NCBI GenBank assembly: GCA_040766885.1
Contig: JAXGPP010000001.1
Location: 496,001-560,000 of the forward strand
Direction of reading: 5' to 3'
Origin: JAXGPP01 sp040766885
GTDB taxonomy: Bacteria > Planctomycetota > Planctomycetia > Pirellulales > Thermoguttaceae
Length of the DNA stretch: 64,000 bases
Below the pieces are notes generated by a model. That model was not told the origin of the DNA. It made no database searches and saw nothing but the letters and a program-made list of their open reading frames with translations. The first letter of the stretch is position 1, and each line of letters opens with the position of its first letter. Position numbers and translations under genes: made by a program. Below, piece by piece: positions 35,440 to 44,845 of the stretch.

Positions 35440-38400
35440 TTAGTCGCTCGTTCCTCCAGCCGAAAGCCGCTCGAAGTACTGGCGATTCAGCTCTTCCCAG
35501 CCGGTCGGCGAGTCGTCCTGCATGCTGCCGAGGATCTCCTTCTGAATGTCGCCCGGCAGGTTGACCGTGGCATCCTGTTTCACCTCGAACTCGCCTTCGA
35601 GGTATTCCTTGACGTTGCCCAGGCCCTCGGCGAGCACCTTCCGCTGCCGCAGAGCGTTTTGGTAGCGGCCCGCTTTCAGGTCGCGTTCAATCTGCGACAT
35701 GACATCGATCATCTCCCGCAAATCGGTGTGATGATAGCCCGATACCTGGAAGTGCTGCAGTTCCACCCCCTCGGCCTTGTTGCGCAGCGCGGCTTGCTTT
35801 CCGGCCAGTCGATTGAGCTCGCGCTGGCCGCGCGGTCCTCCCTGGGGACCCTCGAGCCCCTCACCTCCTTCGCCGCTTTCCTTGCCGCCGCCAGTCGCCC
35901 CGCCCTGCGGGTCTTTGCTGTGGTCTTTGATCTGGCCTTTCATGAACGGGTCGGGCGTCAGCCGGCTGGGAGTCTTTCTCCCGCCCTTGCCGACGGCCTC
36001 GTCCCCTACGAATTCGCCGCTCGACTTGCCCTGCCGCCCTTCGCCGGCGCGGCCGCCGATCTCGCTCGTATTGGGCAAGCGGTTGCCGGTGGCCCCCTTG
36101 GCGCTCATGTTCGAGATCGGGCCGTCCATCACGTCCCAGCCGGCCCCCTTGTCCAGCGAGTCGGCCGCGCTCGACGAGACGTCCTCCATCTCGTCGAAGA
36201 GGTCCTCCTCCTCCTCCATCAGATCGCCGATCAGGTCTTCAAGCTCGCCCGGCAATTCGGCCATCGGCGCTTCCTTGTCGGCGTCGGTGAGCGACTCCTC
36301 CTGGCTCCAACGCTCGCGGTCGGGCGTATCGGGCAGCCATTTCTCGATATTCGACTTGATCTCCTCGGCCATCTCGTAGCCCAACTGCTCCAGCGGAACG
36401 GCGATGTCCACCGTCTTCTTCAACAGCGCGTCTTCGGCCATCTTGAGCTCGGTCTGGATCTCGTTCAGCTCCTTGAGCAGCGACGGATTCGAGAAATCCT
36501 GCTCCGGCAACTTGCTCAAGTCGGTATTCAGTTCCTTCATGAACTTCGACAACTCGTCCTCGATCGCCGCCAGCCGCTTGATGAGCTGCTCCTCCTCCTC
36601 GCTGAAATCCTCGACCGGCGTCTTCGCCAGGTTCTCCGTCGCTTCGATGACCTTCTTCTGCTGCTTCAAGAACTCTTCGAGCTTGTTGCGGGCTTCGTCG
36701 AGCTTGTCCTTTACGTCCGGGGGCAGGTCGTCGCCCGGCCGTTTCTTCATTTCGGCCAGCTCCTCGACTTGCGCGTGGCGCGCCACGTCGAGCAGTTTGC
36801 GAAGCACGTCGGTAATCCGCTCCTGGGTCGTGCCCAGCTCGGCAGCCGGCGCTTCGTAGCCCGACAGGGCTTGAACCTTGACCAGTGCGTCGCATTGTCC
36901 GACAGCCGCCAGCATGTCGCCAAACGCCAACTGGTTCATGATTCGTTTGACCGTCTGCCGCTCCTCCTCCTTGCTGTCGCCGATCGACTTCACCAGCGCG
37001 ATCGCCATCTTCTGGATTTCGATCTGGTCGGTCCGGGTGTCGGCGGCCAGCGCCGCCGCTTCCGCCGTCAGTTCCTGCTGCAGAATCTGCGCCGTCTTCA
37101 CCCGTGCCCGCATCTGCCGCTCGAGGATCTTGAAGATCGCGCCCCGCAGGCTGTCCAGCTGCTCGAGCACCTCTTCATTATGCTTTTCCTCGGCGATGAT
37201 GCGGATGGTGTGCCAACCGCCGGCCGTTTCCTGCGGCTTGAGGGCCAGTCCCCAGTTCTCGATGCTCCGCAGGTCCCAGGCGGTGGCGCGGACCATCACC
37301 GTATGGCCCGGTTGAATCTTGTCTGCCGGAAGCTGCATGTTGTAGTCGAGATTGACCGTGGTCTTGCCGCCCAGGCCGCTCCACTCCTCGACGGTGGTCA
37401 CCGGCAGGACTTCGACCTCGGTCGCTTGGCCTTCTTCGCCGGCGCCGTCGGCCTTGACCTTCATCTCCAGCCGCACGCGGCCGACGCCGTGATCGTCGCC
37501 GGCGCGGATCTTGACCGGCACGGCGATGCCGGGGGCCAACGTCTCCTGCCGCGCCGGTTTCAGTAGCTCGACCGTTGGCGCGGCATCCGGCAGCACGTGG
37601 ATTCGGTTTACCCGTGGATTGGGGTCTTCGTGCCCGGCTTCACTTACCAGGTGGATCGTGAACGTGGTGTTCTTTATTAGCGGCAGCGTGAGCGCCAGCA
37701 CGCCATCGGGCTCGACCCGGCCGACATACGTCTCGCCCTCGATCCGCACATAGCCGCGGGCGATCGCCGCCGACGGATGCACCCGAAGCTCGGCCTCGGA
37801 GTACTGCGGCGCTTCCAGGTCGGCATGCTTCTGCACAAACGTGTCGCTGGCCTTGGCCAGATACGCCGGATACTTCATGGTGACCTCCACCTCGGCCACC
37901 ATCGGCTTCTCGTGCACGGCGACCCGGTAGATGTCGGTCTGCGAATCGCCGATCTCCAGCCGGTAGCTGAAACCCTGGAGCACCGAGGGGATCATCACCT
38001 TGTACTGCTCGGTCGTGCCCGGCGCGGCCCCCTCCGGCCGATCGGCGAGCGTCATCGGCAAGCGGCTCTCGGCATCCCCTTCGGGCGTGACGAACACCGC
38101 CGCCCGATAGGCTTTCTTCTTCGGGTTGTCGATCTCGGCCACGATCTCCAGGCTGCTGCCCAACAGCACGTCGGCATTGCCCGGCGTCACCCTGAGGATC
38201 TTCACCGAACCCACCGAAGGCACGTACTGCCACGGACGCATCAGCCGGCTGGCCGCCGAACCCCAGTTGGGAATCAACAAATGGCAGACGACGGCAATCG
38301 CCAGCAGCAAGCCCAACGCCAGGAACGACTCGCCGAAGTCGCGCGGCGTCTGCATGCACCACAGGAACCGCCGCCAGCGGCTTTCCTTGCGGGCCGCCTC

Positions 38401-38814
38401 TTCAAACCGCACGTTCCCCAGCCGCAACGCTGAGTGGTTCACGGCGGCCTCGACAAACGACCGGTCGACATTCCGCGTGTCGTCGGAAAGCTGGACCACG
38501 TTGATCAGGTCGCTCCCCAACTCGGGAAACTCGACTTCAACACGGCGGGCCGTCGCCTCCAGGCTCCTCTGGCTCCGCAGCAAACGGCGGCCCACCAGGG
38601 CCAGTAGCGCCGCCGTCACGCTCAGCCAGACGACGAACAATACCGCCAGCCCCGTCTGCGAAAACTTGATCAGGGCGTCGCCGAGCATGAACAGCAGCAG
38701 CATGCCCAACGAAACGCAGACGGCGAGCACCGCCGTGGTCAGCAGCGTGAACAGCCACCACTTCTGCCGTGCACCATCAAGCCGCTCGAGAACCGATTCC
38801 GCAGCCGGCGACAT
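35440..38814 (-). CDS. Very large membrane-anchored coiled-coil protein (DUF4175-like)
   Basis: 1124 residues. Three N-terminal transmembrane helices (LFTLLTTAVLAVCVSLGMLLL, GLAVLFVVWLSVTAALLALVG and ALGLLLAIAVVCHLLI) are followed by immunoglobulin-like domains and a long Glu/Lys-rich coiled coil with repeated heptads (residues about 500-870). The tail is Gly-rich with a final helical region (QIERDLKAGRYQNALRQRKV). This architecture matches large proteins that accompany MoxR/DUF58/BatA clusters in planctomycetes. It precedes the SHD1 lipoprotein on the same transcript. The function is unknown; a periplasm-spanning scaffold is plausible. Confidence 0.78.
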   Translation of the reverse strand: MSPAAESVLERLDGARQKWWLFTLLTTAVLAVCVSLGMLLLFMLGDALIKFSQTGLAVLFVVWLSVTAALLALVGRRLLRSQRSLEATARRVEVEFPELGSDLINVVQLSDDTRNVDRSFVEAAVNHSALRLGNVRFEEAARKESRWRRFLWCMQTPRDFGESFLALGLLLAIAVVCHLLIPNWGSAASRLMRPWQYVPSVGSVKILRVTPGNADVLLGSSLEIVAEIDNPKKKAYRAAVFVTPEGDAESRLPMTLADRPEGAAPGTTEQYKVMIPSVLQGFSYRLEIGDSQTDIYRVAVHEKPMVAEVEVTMKYPAYLAKASDTFVQKHADLEAPQYSEAELRVHPSAAIARGYVRIEGETYVGRVEPDGVLALTLPLIKNTTFTIHLVSEAGHEDPNPRVNRIHVLPDAAPTVELLKPARQETLAPGIAVPVKIRAGDDHGVGRVRLEMKVKADGAGEEGQATEVEVLPVTTVEEWSGLGGKTTVNLDYNMQLPADKIQPGHTVMVRATAWDLRSIENWGLALKPQETAGGWHTIRIIAEEKHNEEVLEQLDSLRGAIFKILERQMRARVKTAQILQQELTAEAAALAADTRTDQIEIQKMAIALVKSIGDSKEEERQTVKRIMNQLAFGDMLAAVGQCDALVKVQALSGYEAPAAELGTTQERITDVLRKLLDVARHAQVEELAEMKKRPGDDLPPDVKDKLDEARNKLEEFLKQQKKVIEATENLAKTPVEDFSEEEEQLIKRLAAIEDELSKFMKELNTDLSKLPEQDFSNPSLLKELNEIQTELKMAEDALLKKTVDIAVPLEQLGYEMAEEIKSNIEKWLPDTPDRERWSQEESLTDADKEAPMAELPGELEDLIGDLMEEEEDLFDEMEDVSSSAADSLDKGAGWDVMDGPISNMSAKGATGNRLPNTSEIGGRAGEGRQGKSSGEFVGDEAVGKGGRKTPSRLTPDPFMKGQIKDHSKDPQGGATGGGKESGEGGEGLEGPQGGPRGQRELNRLAGKQAALRNKAEGVELQHFQVSGYHHTDLREMIDVMSQIERDLKAGRYQNALRQRKVLAEGLGNVKEYLEGEFEVKQDATVNLPGDIQKEILGSMQDDSPTGWEELNRQYFERLSAGGTSD

Positions 38815-38896
38815 GGTTCGTGTCCTGGATCAGGCCGTGGATTACTGAGGTCCGCATTGATTGTGCGCTGCGCTTCCGCCCATCGCTTCCCCGTAG

Positions 38897-38915
38897 GACG
38901 GATTTTCAATCCGTC
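38897..38915 (-). terminator. Small hairpin after the DUF4159 gene
   Basis: A perfect GACGGATT / AATCCGTC stem with a TTC loop lies 12 bases downstream of the DUF4159 stop. There is no T-run on the minus strand, so termination is uncertain. Similar hairpins are scattered repeats in planctomycete genomes. Confidence 0.35.
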
Positions 38916-38926
38916 TTTCGGCCGCG

Positions 38927-40459
38927 CTAATGCGTCATCGCATAGACGATCGCGTTGGTGCCGATCTCAAGCGCCGATTCGTCCTTCATCCCATAGGCGT
39001 AGGCGTGCGGGAACTGCTCCCAGCCGTTGCCCAGGTCGAACTTGCTGTAGATCACCACCAGCCGGCCGTCGACGCTGATCCCCTCCAACTCCGGCGTGTC
39101 GAACGGGCCGAAGTCCTCCCGCACCCGCGGCGTATAGTCCACCGTCCCCACCTCGTAATGGCAGTGGTAAATCGGGTGGTCCAACGGAATCCGCTCCAGC
39201 GGCGTCTCCGGAAACACCTTCTGGATCTCGCGGCGGAACGCCTGATCGAACGACATCCGCCCGCAGCAGGCGTCGGCCAGCAGCAGCCCCCCCGCCTTCA
39301 AGTATCGCTGCATCCGCCCCACGGCATCCTGGTCCCAGGCAAACTCCCGGTGCCCGGTCATGTAGAGCAACGGGTAGGTCGTCGTCTTGGGATCCTTCAA
39401 CTCCACGTTCTGCCGCTTGAACTTCACCTCCAGCGTGGAGTTGTCCCGGGCGTGCTTCAGGAGGTTGTGCACCGCCGACGGATCGGGGTCCCAGTCCCCT
39501 TCGTGCACCAGTTGGGCGAACACGAAGTCGTCGCGGCTGGGAGCGTCCGCCTCGTAGTACACCTTGCTCGTCGAGAGAAACCGGCCCAGTTGGAATTGGC
39601 CCAACAGATACGTCACCAGGTTGGCGCCCACCTGCCGGGCTTCGTCGATCACCACCCGCGTGCCGCGCGGGTGCTCGTGTCCGTCCCAGCCGCAGGTCAG
39701 GTCGGCCGGCGAGAAGATCACCCCGGCCCGGCAGCCGAAGTCGATCGACTCCAGGCAGGGGGCGTCGACGTACTCGCTGCCGTCCCCTTTCTTGTAGGTG
39801 AACTGGCCGAGCTTGTAGTAGGCCGAGAAGACCGGATCCTCGGGCAGCATCTTCCGCAAGGGACGACCGGGGAAGATCTGCTCCATCTCGCTGCGGAAGC
39901 TTTCGGCGAAGTCGTTCCAGCCACAGCAGGCGTCGCCCAGGATCATCCCGCCGTCGGCCACGTACTGCGCCAGCCTGGCCCGCGTTTCATCGTCCAGTTC
40001 GAACTTGTTGTGCCCGGCGAAGAGCACCGCCGGCAGTTCGCGGGGATCGAACGAGAAGTGGGCAAAGTCGCTCTCTATCGCGCGGTAGTTGATCCCCAGC
40101 TTCTCGTTGGTCCATTTCAACAGCGTGCTGATGTCGGCCGGATCGGTCATCCAATCGCGGTACATCACCCGTTTGCCTTCCCGGGTGACCCATCGCGTCG
40201 GCCCCATCGCCATCTTGCCGATCAAGGCCGGCGGGCTCGGCGGCCGCTTTGACTCGCTGCGGCGCAAGGGGGTGACCGGCAAGGGAAGTGGCGGGAAGCT
40301 CTCACCGCCGGTTCGCGTCTTAGGCTTCGCCTTAGGCGGCGGTCCGCAATCAACCGGGCCGGAGCCTTCCTCCTGACCGAAAGTCAATGAAGGTCCCGTG
40401 GCGCCAATCGCGCCGACTATTCCGATGTTCTCCAGAAACTGACGCCGGGAAATGCTCAT
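38927..40459 (-). CDS. Exported protein with two tandem DUF4159 domains
   Basis: 510 residues, starting MSISRRQFLENIGIVGAIGA, a Tat-like export signal. A proline-rich linker follows, then two DUF4159 domains arranged in tandem (about 95-290 and 310-505). The duplication is seen as matched blocks: GGMILGDACCGWNDFAESF and EQIFPGRPLRKMLPEDPVF in copy 1; GGLLLADACCGRMSFDQAF and QKVFPETPLERIPLDHPIY in copy 2. DUF4159 proteins usually accompany MoxR, DUF58 and BatA genes. Their biochemical function is unknown, but the fold resembles ThuA/glutamine-amidotransferase-like domains. A TTGACA-18-CAGAAT promoter precedes it. Confidence 0.82.
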   Translation of the reverse strand: MSISRRQFLENIGIVGAIGATGPSLTFGQEEGSGPVDCGPPPKAKPKTRTGGESFPPLPLPVTPLRRSESKRPPSPPALIGKMAMGPTRWVTREGKRVMYRDWMTDPADISTLLKWTNEKLGINYRAIESDFAHFSFDPRELPAVLFAGHNKFELDDETRARLAQYVADGGMILGDACCGWNDFAESFRSEMEQIFPGRPLRKMLPEDPVFSAYYKLGQFTYKKGDGSEYVDAPCLESIDFGCRAGVIFSPADLTCGWDGHEHPRGTRVVIDEARQVGANLVTYLLGQFQLGRFLSTSKVYYEADAPSRDDFVFAQLVHEGDWDPDPSAVHNLLKHARDNSTLEVKFKRQNVELKDPKTTTYPLLYMTGHREFAWDQDAVGRMQRYLKAGGLLLADACCGRMSFDQAFRREIQKVFPETPLERIPLDHPIYHCHYEVGTVDYTPRVREDFGPFDTPELEGISVDGRLVVIYSKFDLGNGWEQFPHAYAYGMKDESALEIGTNAIVYAMTH

Positions 40460-40576
40460 GGCGCACCGCCTCGACTCACCTGCGTGAGTGCCTCAAAAAG
40501 TTCCGACCGCGTGAAACGCGTGATCAGTGCCGCCGTTTCCGTTCGACGACGACAGACGAAGAGCCCGGCCCACTCT

Positions 40577-40606
40577 ATTCTGCCAACTATCGGGGGGCGG
40601 TGTCAA
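40577..40606 (-). promoter_or_regulatory. Candidate sigma-70 promoter for the DUF4159 gene
   Basis: Minus-strand TTGACA and CAGAAT are separated by 18 bases and point towards the DUF4159 start at 40459. The remainder of the 397-base divergent region (40460-40856) shows no gene or clear plus-strand promoter. Confidence 0.5.
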
Positions 40607-40856
40607 CCTAGCTTGCTATACGCTTGAGGGGGGTGAGCTGCTTTGCTGGAGGGGCGTCTCCCCGCACCATCCTCACCATTGATCGCACTACCCTCGCCAG
40701 ATCGGCACATCGGGCGGCAATTCGCCTCGCGCCATCATCGGTCGCCGATAAGTGCAGCCCTGGGATGAACTTGCGCGAAATGGGCGTGCAAACGAGGCCA
40801 CTCATCGGTAATAATGGAGTCATCTTACTCGGAGGCATCAGGTGGGAGGTCCGGCG

Positions 40857-41540
40857 ATGTGCAATCGGATGGTCGGTTCTGCGATCCTCGTCTTGGCGGC
40901 CACATGCCTGGCCTGTGGAAACGCCTCCTCGCTCCAGGCGGCCGAGGAGCCGCCGGCTTTGAACCCCTTCGGCCCGGTCCAGTCGGAACGCGACGACGCC
41001 GTGCCGGGCTACGTGGAACTCTCCAACGGTCGCATCTTCGTCGGCGACATCTACATGACCCGCGACAAGCGGATCAAACTCTACGACGAAAGCATCCAGC
41101 GGCAGCGCGAAATCCCCTTGCGCGTCATCAAGCAGATCGACGGCAACGTGCTCCGCGAGTGGATGGAGAAGGAGTGGCGGTTCAAGGAGAATGCCAACGA
41201 CGAGAAGTACTTCACTGGCCGCAGCTATCCCAGCCGCGAGTATGAGCACGTGATCACGCTGCAGGACGGCCGCAAGATCGCCGGCCCCCTCTCCGAGATC
41301 ATTTACGTCCAGCGCTTCGTTCAGGACAAGGACAAACCTCTTGCTGGCGGCGCCACCGCCAAGCCCGAACGACTGCTCCTCCACAAGCGCGACAAAGGTG
41401 AACCGGGCACAAGCCTGAAATCGCTCGTGTACGTCAAGACGATCAAGCTCGGTGAGGCTGCACTCGAAGAAGGGCGCAAGAAAGCCGGACTGGCGACACC
41501 TTCGGCGGCCTCCCCGGCCGCCGCGGCCAAGGTGCGCTAA
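40857..41540 (+). CDS. Exported protein of unknown function
   Basis: 227 residues from ATG 40857, chosen because GGGAGG lies seven bases upstream. A signal peptide (MVGSAILVLAATCLACGNASSLQAA) ends near residue 28 and could be a lipobox or plain Sec signal; a Cys is present. The mature protein begins with a repeated beta pattern (PGYVELSNGRIFVGDIYMTRD; VITLQDGRKIAGPLSEIIYV), similar to SHD1/Sm-like or DUF6263-type folds. It is followed by a VWA-domain gene after 51 bases and probably starts a four-gene operon. Confidence 0.65.
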   Translation: MCNRMVGSAILVLAATCLACGNASSLQAAEEPPALNPFGPVQSERDDAVPGYVELSNGRIFVGDIYMTRDKRIKLYDESIQRQREIPLRVIKQIDGNVLREWMEKEWRFKENANDEKYFTGRSYPSREYEHVITLQDGRKIAGPLSEIIYVQRFVQDKDKPLAGGATAKPERLLLHKRDKGEPGTSLKSLVYVKTIKLGEAALEEGRKKAGLATPSAASPAAAAKVR

Positions 41541-41591
41541 CCCCTGTCCTGGCGGTCGCTGTCACATCTCAGGTCCGCATAACGTACGCTC

Positions 41592-43850
41592 GTGTTTGAA
41601 ATCTCGCTTCAACAAGGCTACAGCGTCACGACGATGCTCCTCGTCCTTGCGGGAGCGATCGCGCTGGCCGGCCTCTTCTACTGGCGGGCATACGGCATGT
41701 TGCGCCGCGGCCAATGGCAGATCCTGCTGTTGCTGCGGGCGTTGTCGATTCTGATCGTCGTGCTGCTCCTGTTCCGCCCGGTGTTCAGCTATCACAAGCA
41801 ACTGACCGAGCGCGCCGCGGTGATCTTCCTGCTCGACCGATCGGCTTCCATGGGCATCGCCGACGACGCGAGCGGCAAGACCCGCTTCGAACAGGCCCGG
41901 GAGCAGATCAGCGATTGGTGGCTCAAGCTGGAGGACTCGTTCGATCTGCGGCTGATCGAGTTTTCCGATCAGACGCGGCGGCTGCAGGACGCGGCCGAGT
42001 TGGCCACGCTCGTCTCCGACGGCAAGGCGACCTCGCTCTCCCGCGCCCTGGCCGCCAGCACCAAAGAACGGGACGAGAACGATCAGCCGCTTGACGTGGA
42101 GGCCGTCATCCTCCTCTCCGACGGCGCCCACAATTCGGCCCGCAGCCCGTTGGAACTCAGCAGCCAGATGCCCTGGCCCGTGCACACGGTGGGCGTGGGC
42201 GCAAGCCTGAAGAGCGACATCTCCTACCGCGACATCCAGGTGACCGGCCTGAACTGTCCTGAGCGGATGATGCTCAACAACAAGGCCAAGATCAACGCGG
42301 CGGTCGAGGGCGTCGGGCTTGCCGGCCGCGTGATCCAGGTGTTTCTCGACGACGATGGCCAGCAGATCGCCGAATCGGAATTGACGCTCGACAACATCGA
42401 GGGCTCGCAAACGGTCGAATTCGAAATCCGCCCGACGGTCAAGGGACGCCACACCTACACGGTTCGCATCCCGCCCATTTCCGAAGAGAAGATCGAGGAG
42501 AATAACCAGCGAACCGCCGTCTCGCTGGTCGTGGAACCGGGACTCCGCGTCCTCTACATCGAGGGGACGCTGCGGGCCGAATACGGAGCACTGGTCGACC
42601 GCTTCCTGGCCAAAGATCCGGACCTGGAGTTCTGCGCCCTCGTGCAGACCCGGCCCAATCACTTCCTCAAGCGAACCAATATCGAGGGCCTGCAACTCAC
42701 CAGCATCCCCAGCGACGCCGAGACAATCAATACGTTCGACGTCTTCCTCATCGGCGATCTCGACAGCACCTACCTGAAGCCGGAACAGCAGCAGTTGATT
42801 CTCGACCGCGTTCGCCAGGGGGCCGGGTTGATCATGCTCGGCGGTTATCACAGCCTCGGGCCAGGTGGCTACGGCGGAACGCCGATCGGCGAGGCGCTGC
42901 CCGTGGTGCTGGGCAGTCGCGACATCGGCCAGTTGACCGATCCCTTCCTGCCCACGCTCACTCCCGAAGGCGCGCGGCACCCGATCTTCGCCAACATTGC
43001 CCATTTCTTCCCCACCGAGACCAGCCCGCCCGAGCAGGACGGGCTGCCGCCGCTGGATGGCTGCACCCGAGTGGCGGCGGCGCGGCCCGGCGCCGCGGTG
43101 CTGGCCACCTGCGCGATCGACGTGGCCAACATGCCGGTGCTCGCGGTGCAACCGGCGGGCGAAGGCCGCAGTGCGGTATTCTGCGGCGACACCACGCGGA
43201 AATGGCAGCAGGGCCCGCGAGCGATGGACCAGGAGTCGCCCTTCTTACGCTTCTGGGGCCAGATGATCCGCTGGGCCGCCGGCCGCTCCAGCGAGGTCGA
43301 GGCCAAAGCGAGCATCGTCTGCACGGCCGACAAAAGCTATTACGAACCCGACGAACCGGTGAAGATCTCCGCGATCGTTCGCGACGACGAGGGCCAGGCC
43401 ACCGGCTCGGCGCAAGTGCGGGCCCGGATCAAGGGCCCCTCGGGCGGCCAGGAGGAAGTCGAACTGGGCGTCGTCGCCGGACCGGCTGGACACTACGGCG
43501 CGACCTTCGAGCCGCGCGAGCAGGGCACTTTCGAGATCGTCGCCGTCACCGAGATCGGCGGCAAGCCGCTCGAGGCCGAAAAGGTGCTCGTCGAGATCGG
43601 CCGGCCCAACCTCGAGTTCGACAAGCTCGATCTCGACGAGAAGATGCTCGCCCAGATCGCCAGCGATTCCGGGGGCCGCTACCTGCACATCACGGCCGCC
43701 AGCCTGCTCGTCGACCAGCTCGACCGCACCATCCGCAAGCGCGAACAGTACCTCGAGAAGCCCCTGTTCTGGCCGCCTGCCTTCTGGGTCCTGTTCGTCG
43801 GCCTGATCACCACCGAATGGATCCTCCGCCGCCGCTTCCAACTCCGCTGA
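41592..43850 (+). CDS. VWA-domain membrane protein with glutamine-amidotransferase-like module
   Basis: 752 residues from a GTG start. Two N-terminal transmembrane helices (LLVLAGAIALAGLFYW, ILLLLRALSILIVVLLLFRP) precede a von Willebrand A domain with metal site DRSASMG (DxSxS), then beta domains. The middle portion (about 315-530) resembles a type-1 glutamine amidotransferase-like fold (LRVLYIEGTLRAEYG, DVFLIGDLDSTYL, GAGLIMLGGYHSLGPGGYGG), as seen in BatA-associated proteins. A C-terminal helix (LFWPPAFWVLFVGLITTEWIL) anchors the end. It precedes DUF58 by 22 bases. Confidence 0.8.
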   Translation: MFEISLQQGYSVTTMLLVLAGAIALAGLFYWRAYGMLRRGQWQILLLLRALSILIVVLLLFRPVFSYHKQLTERAAVIFLLDRSASMGIADDASGKTRFEQAREQISDWWLKLEDSFDLRLIEFSDQTRRLQDAAELATLVSDGKATSLSRALAASTKERDENDQPLDVEAVILLSDGAHNSARSPLELSSQMPWPVHTVGVGASLKSDISYRDIQVTGLNCPERMMLNNKAKINAAVEGVGLAGRVIQVFLDDDGQQIAESELTLDNIEGSQTVEFEIRPTVKGRHTYTVRIPPISEEKIEENNQRTAVSLVVEPGLRVLYIEGTLRAEYGALVDRFLAKDPDLEFCALVQTRPNHFLKRTNIEGLQLTSIPSDAETINTFDVFLIGDLDSTYLKPEQQQLILDRVRQGAGLIMLGGYHSLGPGGYGGTPIGEALPVVLGSRDIGQLTDPFLPTLTPEGARHPIFANIAHFFPTETSPPEQDGLPPLDGCTRVAAARPGAAVLATCAIDVANMPVLAVQPAGEGRSAVFCGDTTRKWQQGPRAMDQESPFLRFWGQMIRWAAGRSSEVEAKASIVCTADKSYYEPDEPVKISAIVRDDEGQATGSAQVRARIKGPSGGQEEVELGVVAGPAGHYGATFEPREQGTFEIVAVTEIGGKPLEAEKVLVEIGRPNLEFDKLDLDEKMLAQIASDSGGRYLHITAASLLVDQLDRTIRKREQYLEKPLFWPPAFWVLFVGLITTEWILRRRFQLR

Positions 43851-43872
43851 CCGCTGAAAGCCGATAGCCTCC

Positions 43873-44766
43873 ATGCAAACCGGATATCGCTACCTCGAAC
43901 CTGAAGCCCTGGCCCGGGTGAAGAACCTCTCCATGGTCGCCCGCGGCGTGGTCGAAGGTTCGATCTCCGGCATGCACGCCAGCCCCTACAAGGGCTTCAG
44001 TGTCGAGTTCGCCGAACACCGCGAATACACCGCCGGCGACGACCCGCGGCACCTCGACTACAAGATGCTGGCCCGCACCGACCGCCTCTACATCAAGCAG
44101 TACGAGGAAGAGACGAACATGCGTGTCCAGATCGTTCTGGACACCAGCGGCTCGATGGGCTACGCCTACGATTCCAAGATCACCAAGCTCGACTACGGCT
44201 GTTACCTGACCGCGGTCCTCTCCTACCTGATGACCCGGCAACAGGACGCTGTGGGCCTGATCACGTTCGACAGCGACATCCGCCTCGACATGCCGACGCG
44301 AAGCTCGCCGCGGCACTTCAACGAGATGATGCGGCGGCTCGAGGCGACGGCGCCCGGCGAGGAAACAAACATCGCCGAAGTTCTCCACCGTCTGGCGAAC
44401 CGTTTCAAAAAACGCTGCCTGATCGTGCTCATCAGCGACCTCTACGACGAGCCCGAGGAGGTGATGCGGGCGCTGCACCACTTCCGCCACCGCAAGCATG
44501 AGGTAATCGTGTTCCACGTGCTCGACAAGTCGGAAGTCGAGTTCCCGTTCCGCGACGTGATCTCGTTCCACGACCTCGAGACCAACGAGCGGATCCAGAT
44601 CGACCCGGCCTACGTCCGCGACGTCTACCTCGAACAGGTCGAGCAGTTCATCGAGACCTATCGCCGCTCGTGCGCCGAAAGCCACATCGATTACGTGCTG
44701 ACCGACACCTCCGTCCCCTACGATTTCATGCTTTCCAAGTACCTCGCCAAACGCAACCGTCTGTAG
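43873..44766 (+). CDS. DUF58-domain (VWA) protein
   Basis: 297 residues, soluble. The DUF58 signature is clear: GFSVEFAEHREYTAGDDPRHLDYKMLARTDRLYIKQYEEE, then a VWA metal site (VLDTSGSMGYA, DxSGS). Members normally work with a MoxR AAA+ ATPase in a metal-insertion or complex-assembly chaperone. No MoxR gene is visible here. The gene lies between two VWA/BatA-type genes and reads in the same direction as both. Confidence 0.9.
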   Translation: MQTGYRYLEPEALARVKNLSMVARGVVEGSISGMHASPYKGFSVEFAEHREYTAGDDPRHLDYKMLARTDRLYIKQYEEETNMRVQIVLDTSGSMGYAYDSKITKLDYGCYLTAVLSYLMTRQQDAVGLITFDSDIRLDMPTRSSPRHFNEMMRRLEATAPGEETNIAEVLHRLANRFKKRCLIVLISDLYDEPEEVMRALHHFRHRKHEVIVFHVLDKSEVEFPFRDVISFHDLETNERIQIDPAYVRDVYLEQVEQFIETYRRSCAESHIDYVLTDTSVPYDFMLSKYLAKRNRL

Positions 44767-44787
44767 CTCTAGGATAGACTTGGCCCG

Positions 44788-44820
44788 TAGGGTGGGTCGA
44801 GCGCAGCGAGCCCCACCATC
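44788..44820. repeat. Short palindromic intergenic repeat
   Basis: GTAGGGTGGGTCGAGCGCA with GCGAGCCCCACCATC: an imperfect hairpin with GGTGGG/CCCACC-type arms. The same motif is widespread between planctomycete genes, from general knowledge; only one copy was noticed in this window. Confidence 0.4.
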
Positions 44821-44845
44821 GGAACTCCCAACTCCCCTTTCCCCC

